33,770 nucleotides of DNA. It comes from Paramagnetospirillum caucaseum (GTDB taxonomy: Bacteria > Pseudomonadota > Alphaproteobacteria > Rhodospirillales > Magnetospirillaceae). The DNA lies in NCBI RefSeq assembly GCF_000342045.1, contig NZ_AONQ01000048.1, positions 1-33,770 on the forward strand, given 5' to 3'. A model generated the notes under the pieces. It saw nothing but the letters and a program-made list of their open reading frames with translations, was not told the DNA's origin and did not search any database. This document shows positions 8,433-16,571 of the stretch, piece by piece (position 1 is the stretch's first letter; each line of letters begins with the position of its first letter). Made by a program: the position numbers and the translations under genes.

Positions 8433-9791
8433 ATGCCGGCCGACACCCCCGCGCCACAGGCGCAGCAAGCCTTCTCCGCCGCCGCCCAGGCGTGGCGCGA
8501 CGGACGGATCGACACCGCCGAGCAGGGCTTCGCCGCCGCCGCCCTGCAGGAACCCGGCTGGGCCTCGGCCCACGCCAATCTGGGCGCCGTGCTGCGCCGC
8601 CAGGGCAAGCCCGAGGCGGCGGTGGCCTGCTATCACCGCGCCCTGGCGGCGGGCTCCGAGGATGCCGCCACGCTTTCCAACATGGGCAACGCGCTGCGCG
8701 ACCTGGGACGGCTGGAAGAGGCGGAGACGGCGCTGCGCCGCGCCGTGGCGCTGGCGCCGGGCAATAACGGCTACAGCTACAACCTCGCCCTGCTGCTGCG
8801 CGACCGGCGCAAGCATGGCGAAGCCCGCGCCATGCTGGCCGGACTGACGGCGGCCGAGCCCGACAACGCCGAAATCCAGTGGGACCTGGCCCTGGCCGAC
8901 CTCTATCTCGGCGATTACGAAAGAGGCTTCGCTGGCTACGAGTGGCGCACCAGGCTGGCCCGCAATCCGGTGCGCGACCATCCGGGGCCGCGCTGGACCG
9001 GTGACGACCCCGCCGGACGCATCGTGCTGCTGCTGTCGGAACAGGGCTTCGGCGACGCCCTGCAATTCGCCCGCTACGTCCCGCTGCTGGCCGGGCGCGG
9101 CGCCAAGGTGGTGCTGGAATGCCTGCCCGAGCAGAGCGAGCTGTTCGCCGGGCTGGACGGGCTGGCGGCGCTGGTCACCAAGGGGGCCGCCCCGCCGGCC
9201 CATGATTGCTGGGCGCCGCTGGCCAGCCTGCCCCATCTGCTGGGAACGCGCTTCGACGCCATTCCCGCCCGGGTTCCCTATCTGCGGGCCCCACCCCGCC
9301 CCAACCTGCGCCTTGCGCCGCCGCCGGGTGAGAAGCTGGCGGTGGGGCTGGTCTGGGCGGGCAAGACCACGCCGCGCGACCGCTCGTGGCCGCTGGAGGA
9401 CCTGCTGCCGCTGCTGGCCGATCCCCGCGCCACCTTCTACGCGCTGCAACTGGGGCCGCGCGCCGCAGACCTGAAGCGCACCGGCGCCGACCGGCTGATG
9501 CGCGACGCCGGCCCGGCGCTCGCCTCCTTCGCCGACACCGCCCATGTGATGGAGCGCCTGGACCTGGTCATCACCATCGACACCTCGGCGGCCCACCTGG
9601 CCGGAGCCCTGGGCCGGCCGGTCTGGGTGCTGCTGCGCTACGTTTCCGATTGGCGTTGGCAGGATGAACCGCTAACGTCTCCCTGGTACCCGACCATGCG
9701 GCTGTTCCGGCAGCCCGAGCCCTCGGACTTCAAGACCCCGGTGGCCCGGATGGCCGCCGCACTCGCCTCTCTCATCGACGAAAGACACTGA
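8433..9791 (+). CDS. TPR-repeat protein with glycosyltransferase-like C-terminal domain
   Basis: 452 residues from ATG 8433, with AGGAG at 8422-8426; an in-frame GTG at 8349 would add 28 low-complexity residues and is not favoured. Residues about 11-150 hold four to five tetratricopeptide repeats ('ASAHANLGAVLRRQGKPEAA', 'ATLSNMGNALRDLGRLEEA'). From about 185 a GT-B-like domain resembling family 9/41 transferases follows: 'LLLSEQGFGDALQFARY' at 199-215 and, near the end, 'VITIDTSAAHLAGALGRPV' as the usual nucleotide-sugar-side motif. Such fusions are common in Rhodospirillales and are often suspected of O-linked protein or polysaccharide glycosylation. The acceptor and donor are unknown. slyD starts 2 nt after its stop. 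Confidence 0.8.
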   Translation: MPADTPAPQAQQAFSAAAQAWRDGRIDTAEQGFAAAALQEPGWASAHANLGAVLRRQGKPEAAVACYHRALAAGSEDAATLSNMGNALRDLGRLEEAETALRRAVALAPGNNGYSYNLALLLRDRRKHGEARAMLAGLTAAEPDNAEIQWDLALADLYLGDYERGFAGYEWRTRLARNPVRDHPGPRWTGDDPAGRIVLLLSEQGFGDALQFARYVPLLAGRGAKVVLECLPEQSELFAGLDGLAALVTKGAAPPAHDCWAPLASLPHLLGTRFDAIPARVPYLRAPPRPNLRLAPPPGEKLAVGLVWAGKTTPRDRSWPLEDLLPLLADPRATFYALQLGPRAADLKRTGADRLMRDAGPALASFADTAHVMERLDLVITIDTSAAHLAGALGRPVWVLLRYVSDWRWQDEPLTSPWYPTMRLFRQPEPSDFKTPVARMAAALASLIDERH

Positions 9792-9793
9792 AC

Positions 9794-10276
9794 ATGCGCA
9801 TCGCCAAGGACACCGTCGTCACGCTCAGCTACCGCGTCAGCGATTCCGACGGCACCATCGTCGATGAGGGCGCCGAGCCCATCATCTACCTGCACGGCGG
9901 CTATGGCGGCCTGTTCCCCCGGCTGGAGGAAGCCCTGGAGGGCAAGGAATCCGGCCATGAGCTGTGCATCAAGCTGCAGCCCGAGGACGCCTTCGGCGAA
10001 TACGACGCCGAACTGGTCAGCGTCGAGGATGCCTCGCTGTTCCCCGAGAACGTGGTGGTCGGCATGCAGTTCGAGCGCGTCATGGACGGCAACCAGGACG
10101 AGGCCGTGCTGTTCTCCGTCACCGACGTCGCCGACGGCAAGGTGGTGGTGGACGGCAACCATCCGCTGGCCGGCATGGCCCTGGTGTTCGACTGCACGGT
10201 GACCGATATCCGCGCCGCCTCGGAAGAAGAACTCGAGCACGGCCACCCGCACTTCCCCGGCCATCACCACCACTAA
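9794..10276 (+). CDS. slyD: SlyD-type FKBP peptidyl-prolyl isomerase
   Basis: 160 residues from ATG 9794. The opening 'VTLSYRVSDSDGTIVDEG' and the glycine-rich 'YLHGGYGGLFPRLEEALEG' form the split FKBP domain; 'LQPEDAFGEYD' leads into the insert-in-flap chaperone domain (about 70-125), and 'HPLAGMALVFDCTV' closes the FKBP core. SlyD catalyses proline cis-trans isomerisation and acts as a cytosolic chaperone, and in several bacteria it hands nickel to hydrogenase assembly. The tail, 'HGHPHFPGHHHH', is a His-rich metal-binding end, shorter than in E. coli and without its cysteines. It is likely co-transcribed with the preceding TPR gene (2-nt spacing). Confidence 0.93.
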   Translation: MRIAKDTVVTLSYRVSDSDGTIVDEGAEPIIYLHGGYGGLFPRLEEALEGKESGHELCIKLQPEDAFGEYDAELVSVEDASLFPENVVVGMQFERVMDGNQDEAVLFSVTDVADGKVVVDGNHPLAGMALVFDCTVTDIRAASEEELEHGHPHFPGHHHH

Positions 10277-10281
10277 AGGCC

Positions 10282-10363
10282 TGTCATCCCGAGCGGAGCC
10301 GGGGGACCTTGCCCTGGGACGATGGCGCAGACGGAGATTCCTCGGCTCCGCCTCGGAATGACA
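10282..10363. repeat. Interspersed palindromic repeat (long inverted repeat)
   Basis: The left arm, TGTCATCCCGAGCGGAGCC (from 10282), is the near reverse complement of the right arm ending at 10363 (GGCTCCGCCTCGGAATGACA). The arms are about 27 nt and the spacer about 27 nt. This is the widespread 'TGTCATTCCGAG..GGAGCCGAGGAATC' type of non-coding repeat found in many bacterial genomes. It fills the gap between slyD and the dapD promoter and could act as a hairpin terminator for slyD. Only one copy is in the window. Confidence 0.75.
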
Positions 10364-10374
10364 AAGTGGTATTG

Positions 10375-10402
10375 TTGACTCCCCCGCCGCCCGGAGTATG
10401 TT
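10375..10402 (+). promoter_or_regulatory. Candidate sigma-70 promoter for dapD
   Basis: TTGACT (10375-10380), a 16-nt spacer and TATGTT (10397-10402) lie about 40 nt before the dapD start, directly after the palindromic repeat. Five of six and four of six consensus bases match. No experimental start site is known. Confidence 0.5.
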
Positions 10403-10441
10403 CGGGCCCCGTTTTCCAGACCGCATCAGCAGGATTCCGCC

Positions 10442-11281
10442 ATGAGCTTCGCCGCCCTTGAAAAGACCATCGACGCCGCCTGGGAGGCCCGCGACGGCAT
10501 CAACCTCCAGACCAAGGGCGAGGTGCGCGACGCCGTCGAGGCGGCCCTGGACGCGCTGGACGGCGGCAGCCTGCGCGTCGCCGCCAAGGGCGCCGACGGC
10601 AAGTGGGTGGTGAGCCAGTGGCTGAAGAAGGCGGTGCTGCTGTCCTTCCGCCTCAACGACAACAAGGTGATGGGCGACGGCCCCGGCACCTGGTTCGACA
10701 AGGTCCCCACCAAGTTCGAGGGCTGGGACGACGCCCGTTTCCGCGCCGCCGGTTTCCGCGCCGTGCCGGGCGCGGTGGTGCGCCGCTCGGCCTATATCGC
10801 GCCGGGCGTGGTGCTGATGCCCAGCTTCGTCAATCTGGGCGCCCATGTGGATTCGGGCACCATGGTCGACACCTGGGCCACGGTGGGCTCGTGCGCCCAG
10901 ATCGGCAAGAACGTGCACATCTCGGGCGGCGCCGGCATCGGCGGCGTGCTCGAACCGCTGCAGGCCGGCCCGGTGATCATCGAGGACAATTGCTTCATCG
11001 GCGCGCGGGCCGAGGTGGCCGAGGGCGTCATCGTCGAGACCGGCGCGGTGCTGTCCATGGGTGTCTATATCGGCGCCTCCACCAAGATCGTCGACCGCGA
11101 GACCGGCGAGATCTTCATGGGCCGCGTCCCCGCCTATTCCGTGGTGGTGTCGGGCACCATGCCGGGCAAGCCCTTCCCCGACGGCACCCCCGGCCCCGGC
11201 CTCTATTGCGCCGTCATCGTCAAGCGCGTGGACGAGCGTACCCGCTCGAAGGTCGGCATCAACGAGCTGCTGCGCGACTGA
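10442..11281 (+). CDS. dapD: 2,3,4,5-tetrahydropyridine-2,6-dicarboxylate N-succinyltransferase
   Basis: 279 residues from ATG 10442, with AGGA at 10431-10434. The N-terminal helical region ('[19 protein letters not shown]') is followed by a left-handed parallel beta-helix of hexapeptide repeats (about 105-235), including '[19 protein letters not shown]', '[15 protein letters not shown]' and '[19 protein letters not shown]', all diagnostic of DapD. It succinylates tetrahydrodipicolinate with succinyl-CoA in the lysine/meso-diaminopimelate pathway, in the cytosol, as a trimer. The stop TGA shares its last base with the ATG of dapE (11281), so the two are translationally coupled. Length equals the usual 275-285 residues. 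Confidence 0.97.
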   Translation: MSFAALEKTIDAAWEARDGINLQTKGEVRDAVEAALDALDGGSLRVAAKGADGKWVVSQWLKKAVLLSFRLNDNKVMGDGPGTWFDKVPTKFEGWDDARFRAAGFRAVPGAVVRRSAYIAPGVVLMPSFVNLGAHVDSGTMVDTWATVGSCAQIGKNVHISGGAGIGGVLEPLQAGPVIIEDNCFIGARAEVAEGVIVETGAVLSMGVYIGASTKIVDRETGEIFMGRVPAYSVVVSGTMPGKPFPDGTPGPGLYCAVIVKRVDERTRSKVGINELLRD

Positions 11282-12420
11282 TGTCCCTTTCCGATCCAGT
11301 CGGGCTGGCCCAGGCCCTGATCCGCCGCCCCAGCGTCACCCCGGAGGACGCCGGGGCGCTGGACGTGCTGGCCGGAGCGCTGGAGGAGCTGGGGTTCACC
11401 TGCCACCACATCCGCTCGAACACCGGCGGGCCGGAGATCAGGAACCTCTACGCCCGCTTAGGCACCGAAGCCCCCAACGTCTGCTTCGCCGGCCACACCG
11501 ACGTGGTGCCGCCGGGCAAGGGCTGGACGGTGGAGCCCTTCGAGGGCGGCATCGACCAGGGCCGGCTGTTCGGGCGCGGCGCCGCCGACATGAAGGGGGC
11601 CATCGCCTGCTTCGTCGCCGCCGTGGCGCGGCTGCTCAAGGACGGCGCCCCCAAGGGATCGCTGTCGCTGCTGATCACCGGCGACGAGGAAGGCCCGGCG
11701 GTGGACGGCACGGTCAAGGTGCTGGACTGGCTGGCGGCCAAGGGCGAGCGGATCGATTGCTGCATCGTCGGCGAGCCGACCAATCCCCGCAGGCTGGGCG
11801 ACATGATGAAAATCGGCCGGCGCGGCAGCCTCAACTGCCGCCTGGCGGTGTTCGGCACCCAGGGGCATTCGGCCTATCCCCATCTGGCCGACAATCCCAT
11901 TCCCCGCCTGCTGGACATCCTGCGCCACCTGACGGAAAAGCCCCTGGACGAGGGCACCCCCCACTTCCAGGCCTCCACCCTGGCGCTGACCACGGTGGAC
12001 GTGGGCAATCCCGCCACCAACGTCATTCCCGCCGAGGCCCGCGCCGGCTTCAACATCCGCTTCAACGACCTGCATTCCGGCGCCTCGCTGGAACGGTGGA
12101 TCAGGGACGTGGCCGCCCAGGCCGGCGGCGCGGTGGAGGTCACGGTCGAGGTGTCGGGCGAATCCTTCCTGACGCCCCCCGGCCCGCTGTCCGAAGCCAT
12201 CGCCCAGGCGGCCTTCGAGGTGACTGGCCTGCGGCCCGAGCCGTCCACCTCGGGCGGCACCTCGGACGCCCGCTTCATCAAGAATCACTGCCCGGTGGTG
12301 GAGTTCGGGCTGGTCGGCCAGACCATGCACAAGACCGACGAGCACGTCGCCGTCGCCGATATGGAGGCGCTGGCCGAGATCTACCGCCGCGTCCTTCTCC
12401 GCCTGACGGCAAGGCCATGA
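11281..12420 (+). CDS. dapE: Succinyl-diaminopimelate desuccinylase
   Basis: 379 residues from ATG 11281. It is an M20-family zinc enzyme: '[11 protein letters not shown]' supplies H72 and D74, 'GRGAADMKG' the bridging D103, 'GDEEGPA' the catalytic E136/E137 pair, and '[11 protein letters not shown]' the C-terminal histidine ligand. The dimerisation domain (about 180-290) contains '[16 protein letters not shown]'. The enzyme removes succinate from N-succinyl-LL-2,6-diaminopimelate, two steps after DapD, giving LL-DAP for lysine and peptidoglycan. It overlaps dapD by one base and its stop overlaps the next gene (ATGA, 12417-12420), so the operon is dapD-dapE-membrane protein. Confidence 0.97.
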   Translation: MSLSDPVGLAQALIRRPSVTPEDAGALDVLAGALEELGFTCHHIRSNTGGPEIRNLYARLGTEAPNVCFAGHTDVVPPGKGWTVEPFEGGIDQGRLFGRGAADMKGAIACFVAAVARLLKDGAPKGSLSLLITGDEEGPAVDGTVKVLDWLAAKGERIDCCIVGEPTNPRRLGDMMKIGRRGSLNCRLAVFGTQGHSAYPHLADNPIPRLLDILRHLTEKPLDEGTPHFQASTLALTTVDVGNPATNVIPAEARAGFNIRFNDLHSGASLERWIRDVAAQAGGAVEVTVEVSGESFLTPPGPLSEAIAQAAFEVTGLRPEPSTSGGTSDARFIKNHCPVVEFGLVGQTMHKTDEHVAVADMEALAEIYRRVLLRLTARP

Positions 12421-12974
12421 TCACCGCCGGCGAAATCTTCGCCGGTGTTTTCGGCGCCTGGCGGCTGGCCCGGCGCGACCCCACCGGGCTGATCTGGTTC
12501 GATGCCAGCCCGCGCGGCTTCTGGCATTCGTTCTGGGGCCCGGCGCTGATCGTCCCCGGCTTCCTGGTGCTGCAGGCCCTGGACGGCACCTTCGAGGACG
12601 ACCTGCTGCGGCCGCTGGCGGTGGAACTGATCGCCTTCGTCATCGGCTGCGTCGCCTTTCCCCTGGTCATGACCCATATCTCGGAAGGGCTGGAACGCTC
12701 GCACCGCTATCTGCGCTACATCGTCGCCTATAACTGGTCGCAGGTGATCCAGATGGCGGTGATCCTGCCGGTCGGGCTGCTGATCCATCTGGCGCCCGGC
12801 CCCGGCATGGCCCTGCTCAATCTGGCGATGACCATCGTGGTGCTGGTCTACCAGGCCTATGTCGCCCACCAGGCCCTGGACGTCAAACCCAGCGCCGCCG
12901 GGCTGCTGGTGCTGCTCGACCTGTCGCTGGGCGCCCTGATCCAGATGATCGCCAACCGCCTGCTGGGGGCGTGA
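12417..12974 (+). CDS. Small polytopic membrane protein of unknown function (Yip1-like layout)
   Basis: 185 residues from ATG 12417, overlapping the dapE stop by 4 nt. After a short soluble N terminus ('[22 protein letters not shown]') about five hydrophobic helices can be seen near residues 38-56, 66-86, 102-124, 130-152 and 160-178. The short N terminus and clustered C-terminal helices recall Yip1-like proteins, but I do not recognise a specific family. Translational coupling to dapE suggests co-expression with diaminopimelate synthesis; no functional link is visible. A strong hairpin begins 2 nt after the stop. Confidence 0.7.
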   Translation: MITAGEIFAGVFGAWRLARRDPTGLIWFDASPRGFWHSFWGPALIVPGFLVLQALDGTFEDDLLRPLAVELIAFVIGCVAFPLVMTHISEGLERSHRYLRYIVAYNWSQVIQMAVILPVGLLIHLAPGPGMALLNLAMTIVVLVYQAYVAHQALDVKPSAAGLLVLLDLSLGALIQMIANRLLGA

Positions 12975-12975
12975 A

Positions 12976-13007
12976 AACGGGCCGCTTCCCGGCGGAAGCG
13001 ACCCGTT
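12976..13007. terminator. GC-rich hairpin at convergent gene ends
   Basis: The 5' arm (12976-12989) pairs with the 3' arm (12994-13007) around a CGGC loop, with one unpaired base on each arm. It starts right after the stop of the 12417 gene and faces tpx from the other side. There is no T run after it on either strand, so termination would be weak or Rho-assisted. Confidence 0.5.
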
Positions 13008-13018
13008 GACGTCGCTTT

Positions 13019-13070
13019 GCGGGCAAGATGCCCGCGCTCCGGCGAATTGGAGCGCGGCCGTCCCGGCCGC
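13019..13070 (-). repeat. Compound-hairpin repeat, copy 1
   Basis: Three nested or adjacent stems: GCGGGC-AAGAT-GCCCGC (13019-13035), GCGCTCC paired with GGAGCGC (13034-13040 with 13049-13055), and GCGGCC-GTCCC-GGCCGC (13054-13070). The reverse complement matches 25841-25894 almost base for base in the stems, differing mainly in the loop. Both copies lie between convergent genes. Probably a family of interspersed repeats, possibly working as bidirectional 3'-end elements (inference). Confidence 0.75.
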
Positions 13071-13079
13071 CTTAATTCC

Positions 13080-13577
13080 CTACTTCGCGGCGGCGATGGC
13101 GGCGTCGTAATTGGGCTCCTGGGCGATCTCGGGGACCAGTTCGGAATAGGTCACCTTGCCGCCCTTGATCACCACCACGGCGCGGGCCAGCAGGCCGGCC
13201 AGCGGGCCGTCGACGATCTTGACGCCATAGCGCTCGCCAAAGCCCTTGTCGCGCATGTCGGACAGCGACTGCACCCGCTCCAGGCCCTCGGCGCCGCAGA
13301 AGCGCTTGTGGGCGAAGGGCAGGTCGGCGGAGACGCACAGCACCGCCACGCTGCCCAGTTTGTCCAGCTCGGCGTTGAAGCGGCGCACCGAGGCGGCGCA
13401 GACGGGCGTGTCGATGCTGGGGAAGATATTGAGGACCACGGTCTTGCCCGCCACCGCATCCAGGCCGACATCGGCCAGGTCGACGCTGGTCAGCGAAAAG
13501 GCGGGGGCGGCGGACCCCACCGCCGGCAGGGTACCGTTGGTGTTGAAGGGATTGCCCTTGAGGGTGATGGCAGCCAT
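13080..13577 (-). CDS. tpx: Thiol peroxidase (atypical 2-Cys peroxiredoxin)
   Basis: 165 residues from ATG 13575-13577, preceded by AGAGG at 7-nt spacing. An upstream in-frame start at 13664 would add 29 residues not seen in Tpx proteins and is rejected. 'IFPSIDTPVCAASVRRFN' contains the peroxidatic C60 after the TxxC motif, and 'FAHKRFCGAEGLERVQSLSD' contains the resolving C94, matching C61/C95 of E. coli Tpx. A third cysteine, C81, is also usual. It reduces hydroperoxides, especially alkyl ones, with electrons from thioredoxin; in alphaproteobacteria it is cytosolic or periplasmic depending on species. No signal peptide is seen here, so cytosolic is likely. It stands alone, 93 nt downstream of the next minus-strand gene. 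Confidence 0.95.
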   Translation of the reverse strand: MAAITLKGNPFNTNGTLPAVGSAAPAFSLTSVDLADVGLDAVAGKTVVLNIFPSIDTPVCAASVRRFNAELDKLGSVAVLCVSADLPFAHKRFCGAEGLERVQSLSDMRDKGFGERYGVKIVDGPLAGLLARAVVVIKGGKVTYSELVPEIAQEPNYDAAIAAAK

Positions 13578-13670
13578 GGCGGAACCTCTGGTTTTGTTTT
13601 TGGAAAGGCTCGACTCTGCCCCAGGCGCGCCCGCCAGGCAACCGATCGTCGGAATAAGGGGCAAGAAATT

Positions 13671-14033
13671 TCAGCGGCGCTTGATGGCGCCCCACACCAG
13701 CCAGGCGGTGATGGCCGGGGCGCAGATCAGCAGCACCCGGTCCAGCGCCACAGCGAAGCCCCAGCGCTCGCCATTCAGCAGCAGCGCCTGCTTGCACTTG
13801 TAGCGCTGCTGGAAGCTGCCTTCACAGGATTTCATGCGCTCCTGCATGGCCTTGCCTGTGTGATTGTCGAAAATCTCGTCCGGCATGTCGGCGATGAAGA
13901 AGGTCCAGGTGGAAAAGCCCAGCCACAGGCAGCAGACCAGCGTCACCAGGATGTCGCCCAAACGCCGCCGCCGTTTCGGATCGGCCAGGCCCTCGGCGAT
14001 GAAATCAGGCAACAGGAGCGACATGGGCGGCAT
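13671..14033 (-). CDS. Small membrane protein, two helices with a cysteine-bearing loop
   Basis: 120 residues from ATG 14031-14033, with AAGGA about 9 nt upstream; an ATG nine bases further in (14024) and one upstream (14069) are also possible. Two membrane helices lie near residues 27-48 ('ILVTLVCCLWLGFSTWTFFI') and 92-115. The roughly 40-residue loop between them has two cysteines in 'SCEGSFQQRYKCKQALL', a spacing that could allow a disulfide if the loop is periplasmic. The C terminus is basic ('GAIKRR'). I do not recognise a characterised family. It lies 80 nt after the secreted protein gene at 14114 and may be the last gene of the nad transcript or have its own promoter. Confidence 0.6.
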   Translation of the reverse strand: MPPMSLLLPDFIAEGLADPKRRRRLGDILVTLVCCLWLGFSTWTFFIADMPDEIFDNHTGKAMQERMKSCEGSFQQRYKCKQALLLNGERWGFAVALDRVLLICAPAITAWLVWGAIKRR

Positions 14034-14113
14034 GGGTCTGGAATCCTTCGAGCCTTGCCACGTTAGCATTTCGCGGTTAAGGGACGATTAAATCCGAAAG
14101 CGCCGCAGGGAAT

Positions 14114-14542
14114 TCAGCGGAACAGCATCTTGGAGATCAGCACGTCCATGGTCTGCTCGCAGCCGGGTTCCTTGCGCACCAGTTCCAGCATGGCCGCCTT
14201 GATCATCGGGGCCGGATTAGCGCTCATGTACTCGTCGTAGGGAATGCCGTTCAGCACCTTGCGCATCTTGTCGCCGATGGCCTTTTCGGAGAACTTGGCC
14301 TCTTCCGGCACCAGCAGCAGCAGATCGACGGTGGATAGGTGGAAATTGCCGTAGCCGTCCCACAATTCGAGCGCGATGGTGGGGATGCGGGCATAGCGCT
14401 GGCCCTTGGCCGGGATGGGCAGCGGCCCCTTACCGTCCTTCTTCTTGTCCTCTTTCTTCTTGTCGTCCTTCTTCTCGGCGGCGACGGCAAGGGCGGGAAA
14501 GGCCAGCAGGACGGCGGCGGCCAGGACGACGCGACGCTTCAT
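14114..14542 (-). CDS. Secreted or membrane-anchored protein with weak resemblance to FliL
   Basis: 142 residues from ATG 14540-14542. Residues 1-21 are a signal peptide or anchor (basic 'MKRR', a hydrophobic core, 'AVA' before AEKK). A highly charged Lys/Asp linker (about 22-40) follows. The C-terminal part, about 48-142, has 'HLSTVDLLLLVP' (a strand), 'KAIGDKMRKVLNGIPYDEYM' and a final 'MDVLISKMLF' strand, reminiscent of the periplasmic domain of FliL-like flagellar proteins. That resemblance is weak and is my inference; no flagellar gene is nearby. The gene follows the cyclic-nucleotide-binding gene by 6 nt, so the two are surely co-transcribed. Confidence 0.65.
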   Translation of the reverse strand: MKRRVVLAAAVLLAFPALAVAAEKKDDKKKEDKKKDGKGPLPIPAKGQRYARIPTIALELWDGYGNFHLSTVDLLLLVPEEAKFSEKAIGDKMRKVLNGIPYDEYMSANPAPMIKAAMLELVRKEPGCEQTMDVLISKMLFR

Positions 14543-14548
14543 GGCCTT

Positions 14549-14935
14549 CTACTCCGCGTCATGGGAGAGGATCACCGTGGCCTCGGCCAGTTCGGCGCCC
14601 ATGGCCCGGATGTTGCCCAAGAGGGCGTTGACGATGACCTTGACGCCCTTGGGAGCCTTGTCCAACTGCTCGGACAGGCGCTCCTTGCCGATGATGACGC
14701 AGGCGGTCTCCTCCTCGGCCACCGCCGAGGCCATGCGCGGATGATCGTCGATCAGCGCCATCTCGCCGAAGATGCCGCCCTGGGTCACGTCGCCGATATT
14801 GACCCGCTTGCCCTTGACCGTCTTGAACACCGCGACGCGGCCCGATTCCACCACATAGGCGGTGGTGCCCGGCTCGCCCTCGGCGAAGACGGTGGCCCCC
14901 TTGGGGAAGATGACACGGCGGGCGGAGTTGGTCAT
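14549..14935 (-). CDS. Stand-alone cyclic-nucleotide-binding domain protein
   Basis: 128 residues from ATG 14933-14935. The whole protein is one cNMP-binding beta-barrel: 'FPKGATVFAEGEPGTTAYVVESGRV' (10-34), then the phosphate-binding cassette 'GGIFGEMALIDDHPRMAS' (53-70) with E58 and R67 in the places that hold the ribose hydroxyl and cyclic phosphate. A C-terminal helix of about 40 residues follows. There is no DNA-binding domain, kinase or transporter attached. It probably binds cAMP or cGMP and signals through a partner. It lies 15 nt after nadB and 6 nt before the FliL-like gene, so it is likely part of a nadA-nadC-nadB operon. Confidence 0.85.
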   Translation of the reverse strand: MTNSARRVIFPKGATVFAEGEPGTTAYVVESGRVAVFKTVKGKRVNIGDVTQGGIFGEMALIDDHPRMASAVAEEETACVIIGKERLSEQLDKAPKGVKVIVNALLGNIRAMGAELAEATVILSHDAE

Positions 14936-14950
14936 GGGCGGCCTTTCGCT

Positions 14951-16570
14951 TCAGTCGACGCGGCGGACGGAGAAGTTCTTGGGCACCAGGATGGTGTTCT
15001 GGGGCGGCGCGACGCTGTCCAGGGAGGGGAAGTCGATGGTGAAGTGCAGCCCCCGGCTTTCACGCCGCGCCAGGGCCGAGCGGATGATCAGGTCGGCCAC
15101 CATGGACAGGTTGCGCAGTTCGAGAAGGTCAGAGGTGACGCGGAAACTGCCGTAATACTCGTCGATCTCGTCCCTGAGCAGCTTGACCCGGTGGCGCGCC
15201 CGCTCCAGGCGCTTGGTGGAGCGCACGATGCCCACATAATCCCACATGAAGCGGCGCAGTTCGTCCCAGTTGTGGGCGACCACCACCTCTTCGTCGGAAT
15301 CGGTGACCCAGGTCTCGTCCCAGGGGGCGATCTCGGGAATGTTGGTGATGGTGCCGATCCTGGCCGCGATGTCCCTGGCCGCCGCCGCACCCAGCACCAG
15401 GCATTCCAGCAGCGAATTGGACGCCATGCGGTTGGCGCCGTGCAGGCCGGTGAAGGCCACCTCGCCCACCGCGTAGAGATTGTCCACGTCGGTGCGCCCC
15501 GCCAGGTCGGTGAGCACGCCGCCGCAGGTGTAGTGGGCGGCGGGCACCACCGGCAGCGGTTCCCTGGTCATGTCGATGCCGAACTTCAGCGCCTCGGCGT
15601 GCACCGTGGGGAAGTGGGACTTCACGAAATCCGCCGGCTTGTGGCTGATGTCGAGATAGACGCACTCGCAGCCCAGGCGCTTCATCACGTCGTCGATAGC
15701 GCGCGCCACGATGTCGCGCGGCGCCAACTCGCCCCTTGGATCGTAATCGTCCATGAAGCGGGTGCCGTCGGGACGCAGCAGCAGGCCGCCCTCGCCCCGC
15801 ACCGCCTCGGTCACCAGGAAGGACTTGGCCTTGGGGTGGTAGAGGCAGGTGGGGTGGAACTGGCTGAATTCCATGTTGGCGACGCGGCAGCCGGCGCGCC
15901 AGGCCATGGCGATGCCGTCGCCGGTGGAACCGTCGGGATTGGAGGAATAGAGATAGACGCGCGACGCGCCGCCGGTGGCCAGCACCACGTTGCGGGCGGC
16001 GAAGCGGTGGACACGGCCGTCGCGGCGGTCGAGGCCATAGGCGCCGACGCAGCGGCCCAGGCGGCCCTGGGGCAGCTTCTCGCGGATCAGGTCGACGGCG
16101 TTGTGATGCTCGAACAGATCGGCGCCGCTGGCGCGGATGCGGGTCTCCAGCGCCATCTCCACCGCCTTGCCGGTGGCGTCGGCGGAATGGACGATGCGGC
16201 GGTGGGAATGCCCGCCCTCGCGGGTCAGGTGCAGGCCGCCGCCCTCGTGGTCGAACAGCACGCCGCACTCGATCAGCCAGCGGATGGCCTCGGGCGCGCC
16301 TTCGACCACCGCGCGCACCGCCGGCTCGACGCAGATGCCCGCCCCGGCCACCAGGGTGTCGGCGATGTGGGATTCGGTGGAATCGGCGGCGTCCAGCACG
16401 GCGGCGATGCCGCCCTGGGCATACTTGGTGCTGCCCTCGGACAAATCGTTCTTGGACAGCACCGCGACGCGGGCCTGCGGATTGCGGGCCAGCACGCCGA
16501 GCGCCACCGAAAGGCCGGCGGCGCCCGAGCCGATGACCAGCAGATCGTAGGGATGGGCGGTGCGCGTCAT
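14951..16570 (-). CDS. nadB: L-aspartate oxidase
   Basis: 539 residues from ATG 16568-16570, one base after the nadC stop. The FAD-binding '[17 protein letters not shown]' begins near residue 8; '[16 protein letters not shown]', '[16 protein letters not shown]' and '[13 protein letters not shown]' are diagnostic of the fumarate reductase/NadB family, and '[19 protein letters not shown]' of NadB. The C-terminal helical domain ('[14 protein letters not shown]') is complete. NadB oxidises L-aspartate to iminoaspartate, using oxygen or fumarate, as the first step of NAD synthesis. Iminoaspartate is passed to NadA. Length is normal (about 510-540). The gene is the third of nadA-nadC-nadB. Confidence 0.97.
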   Translation of the reverse strand: MTRTAHPYDLLVIGSGAAGLSVALGVLARNPQARVAVLSKNDLSEGSTKYAQGGIAAVLDAADSTESHIADTLVAGAGICVEPAVRAVVEGAPEAIRWLIECGVLFDHEGGGLHLTREGGHSHRRIVHSADATGKAVEMALETRIRASGADLFEHHNAVDLIREKLPQGRLGRCVGAYGLDRRDGRVHRFAARNVVLATGGASRVYLYSSNPDGSTGDGIAMAWRAGCRVANMEFSQFHPTCLYHPKAKSFLVTEAVRGEGGLLLRPDGTRFMDDYDPRGELAPRDIVARAIDDVMKRLGCECVYLDISHKPADFVKSHFPTVHAEALKFGIDMTREPLPVVPAAHYTCGGVLTDLAGRTDVDNLYAVGEVAFTGLHGANRMASNSLLECLVLGAAAARDIAARIGTITNIPEIAPWDETWVTDSDEEVVVAHNWDELRRFMWDYVGIVRSTKRLERARHRVKLLRDEIDEYYGSFRVTSDLLELRNLSMVADLIIRSALARRESRGLHFTIDFPSLDSVAPPQNTILVPKNFSVRRVD

Positions 16571-16571
16571 C

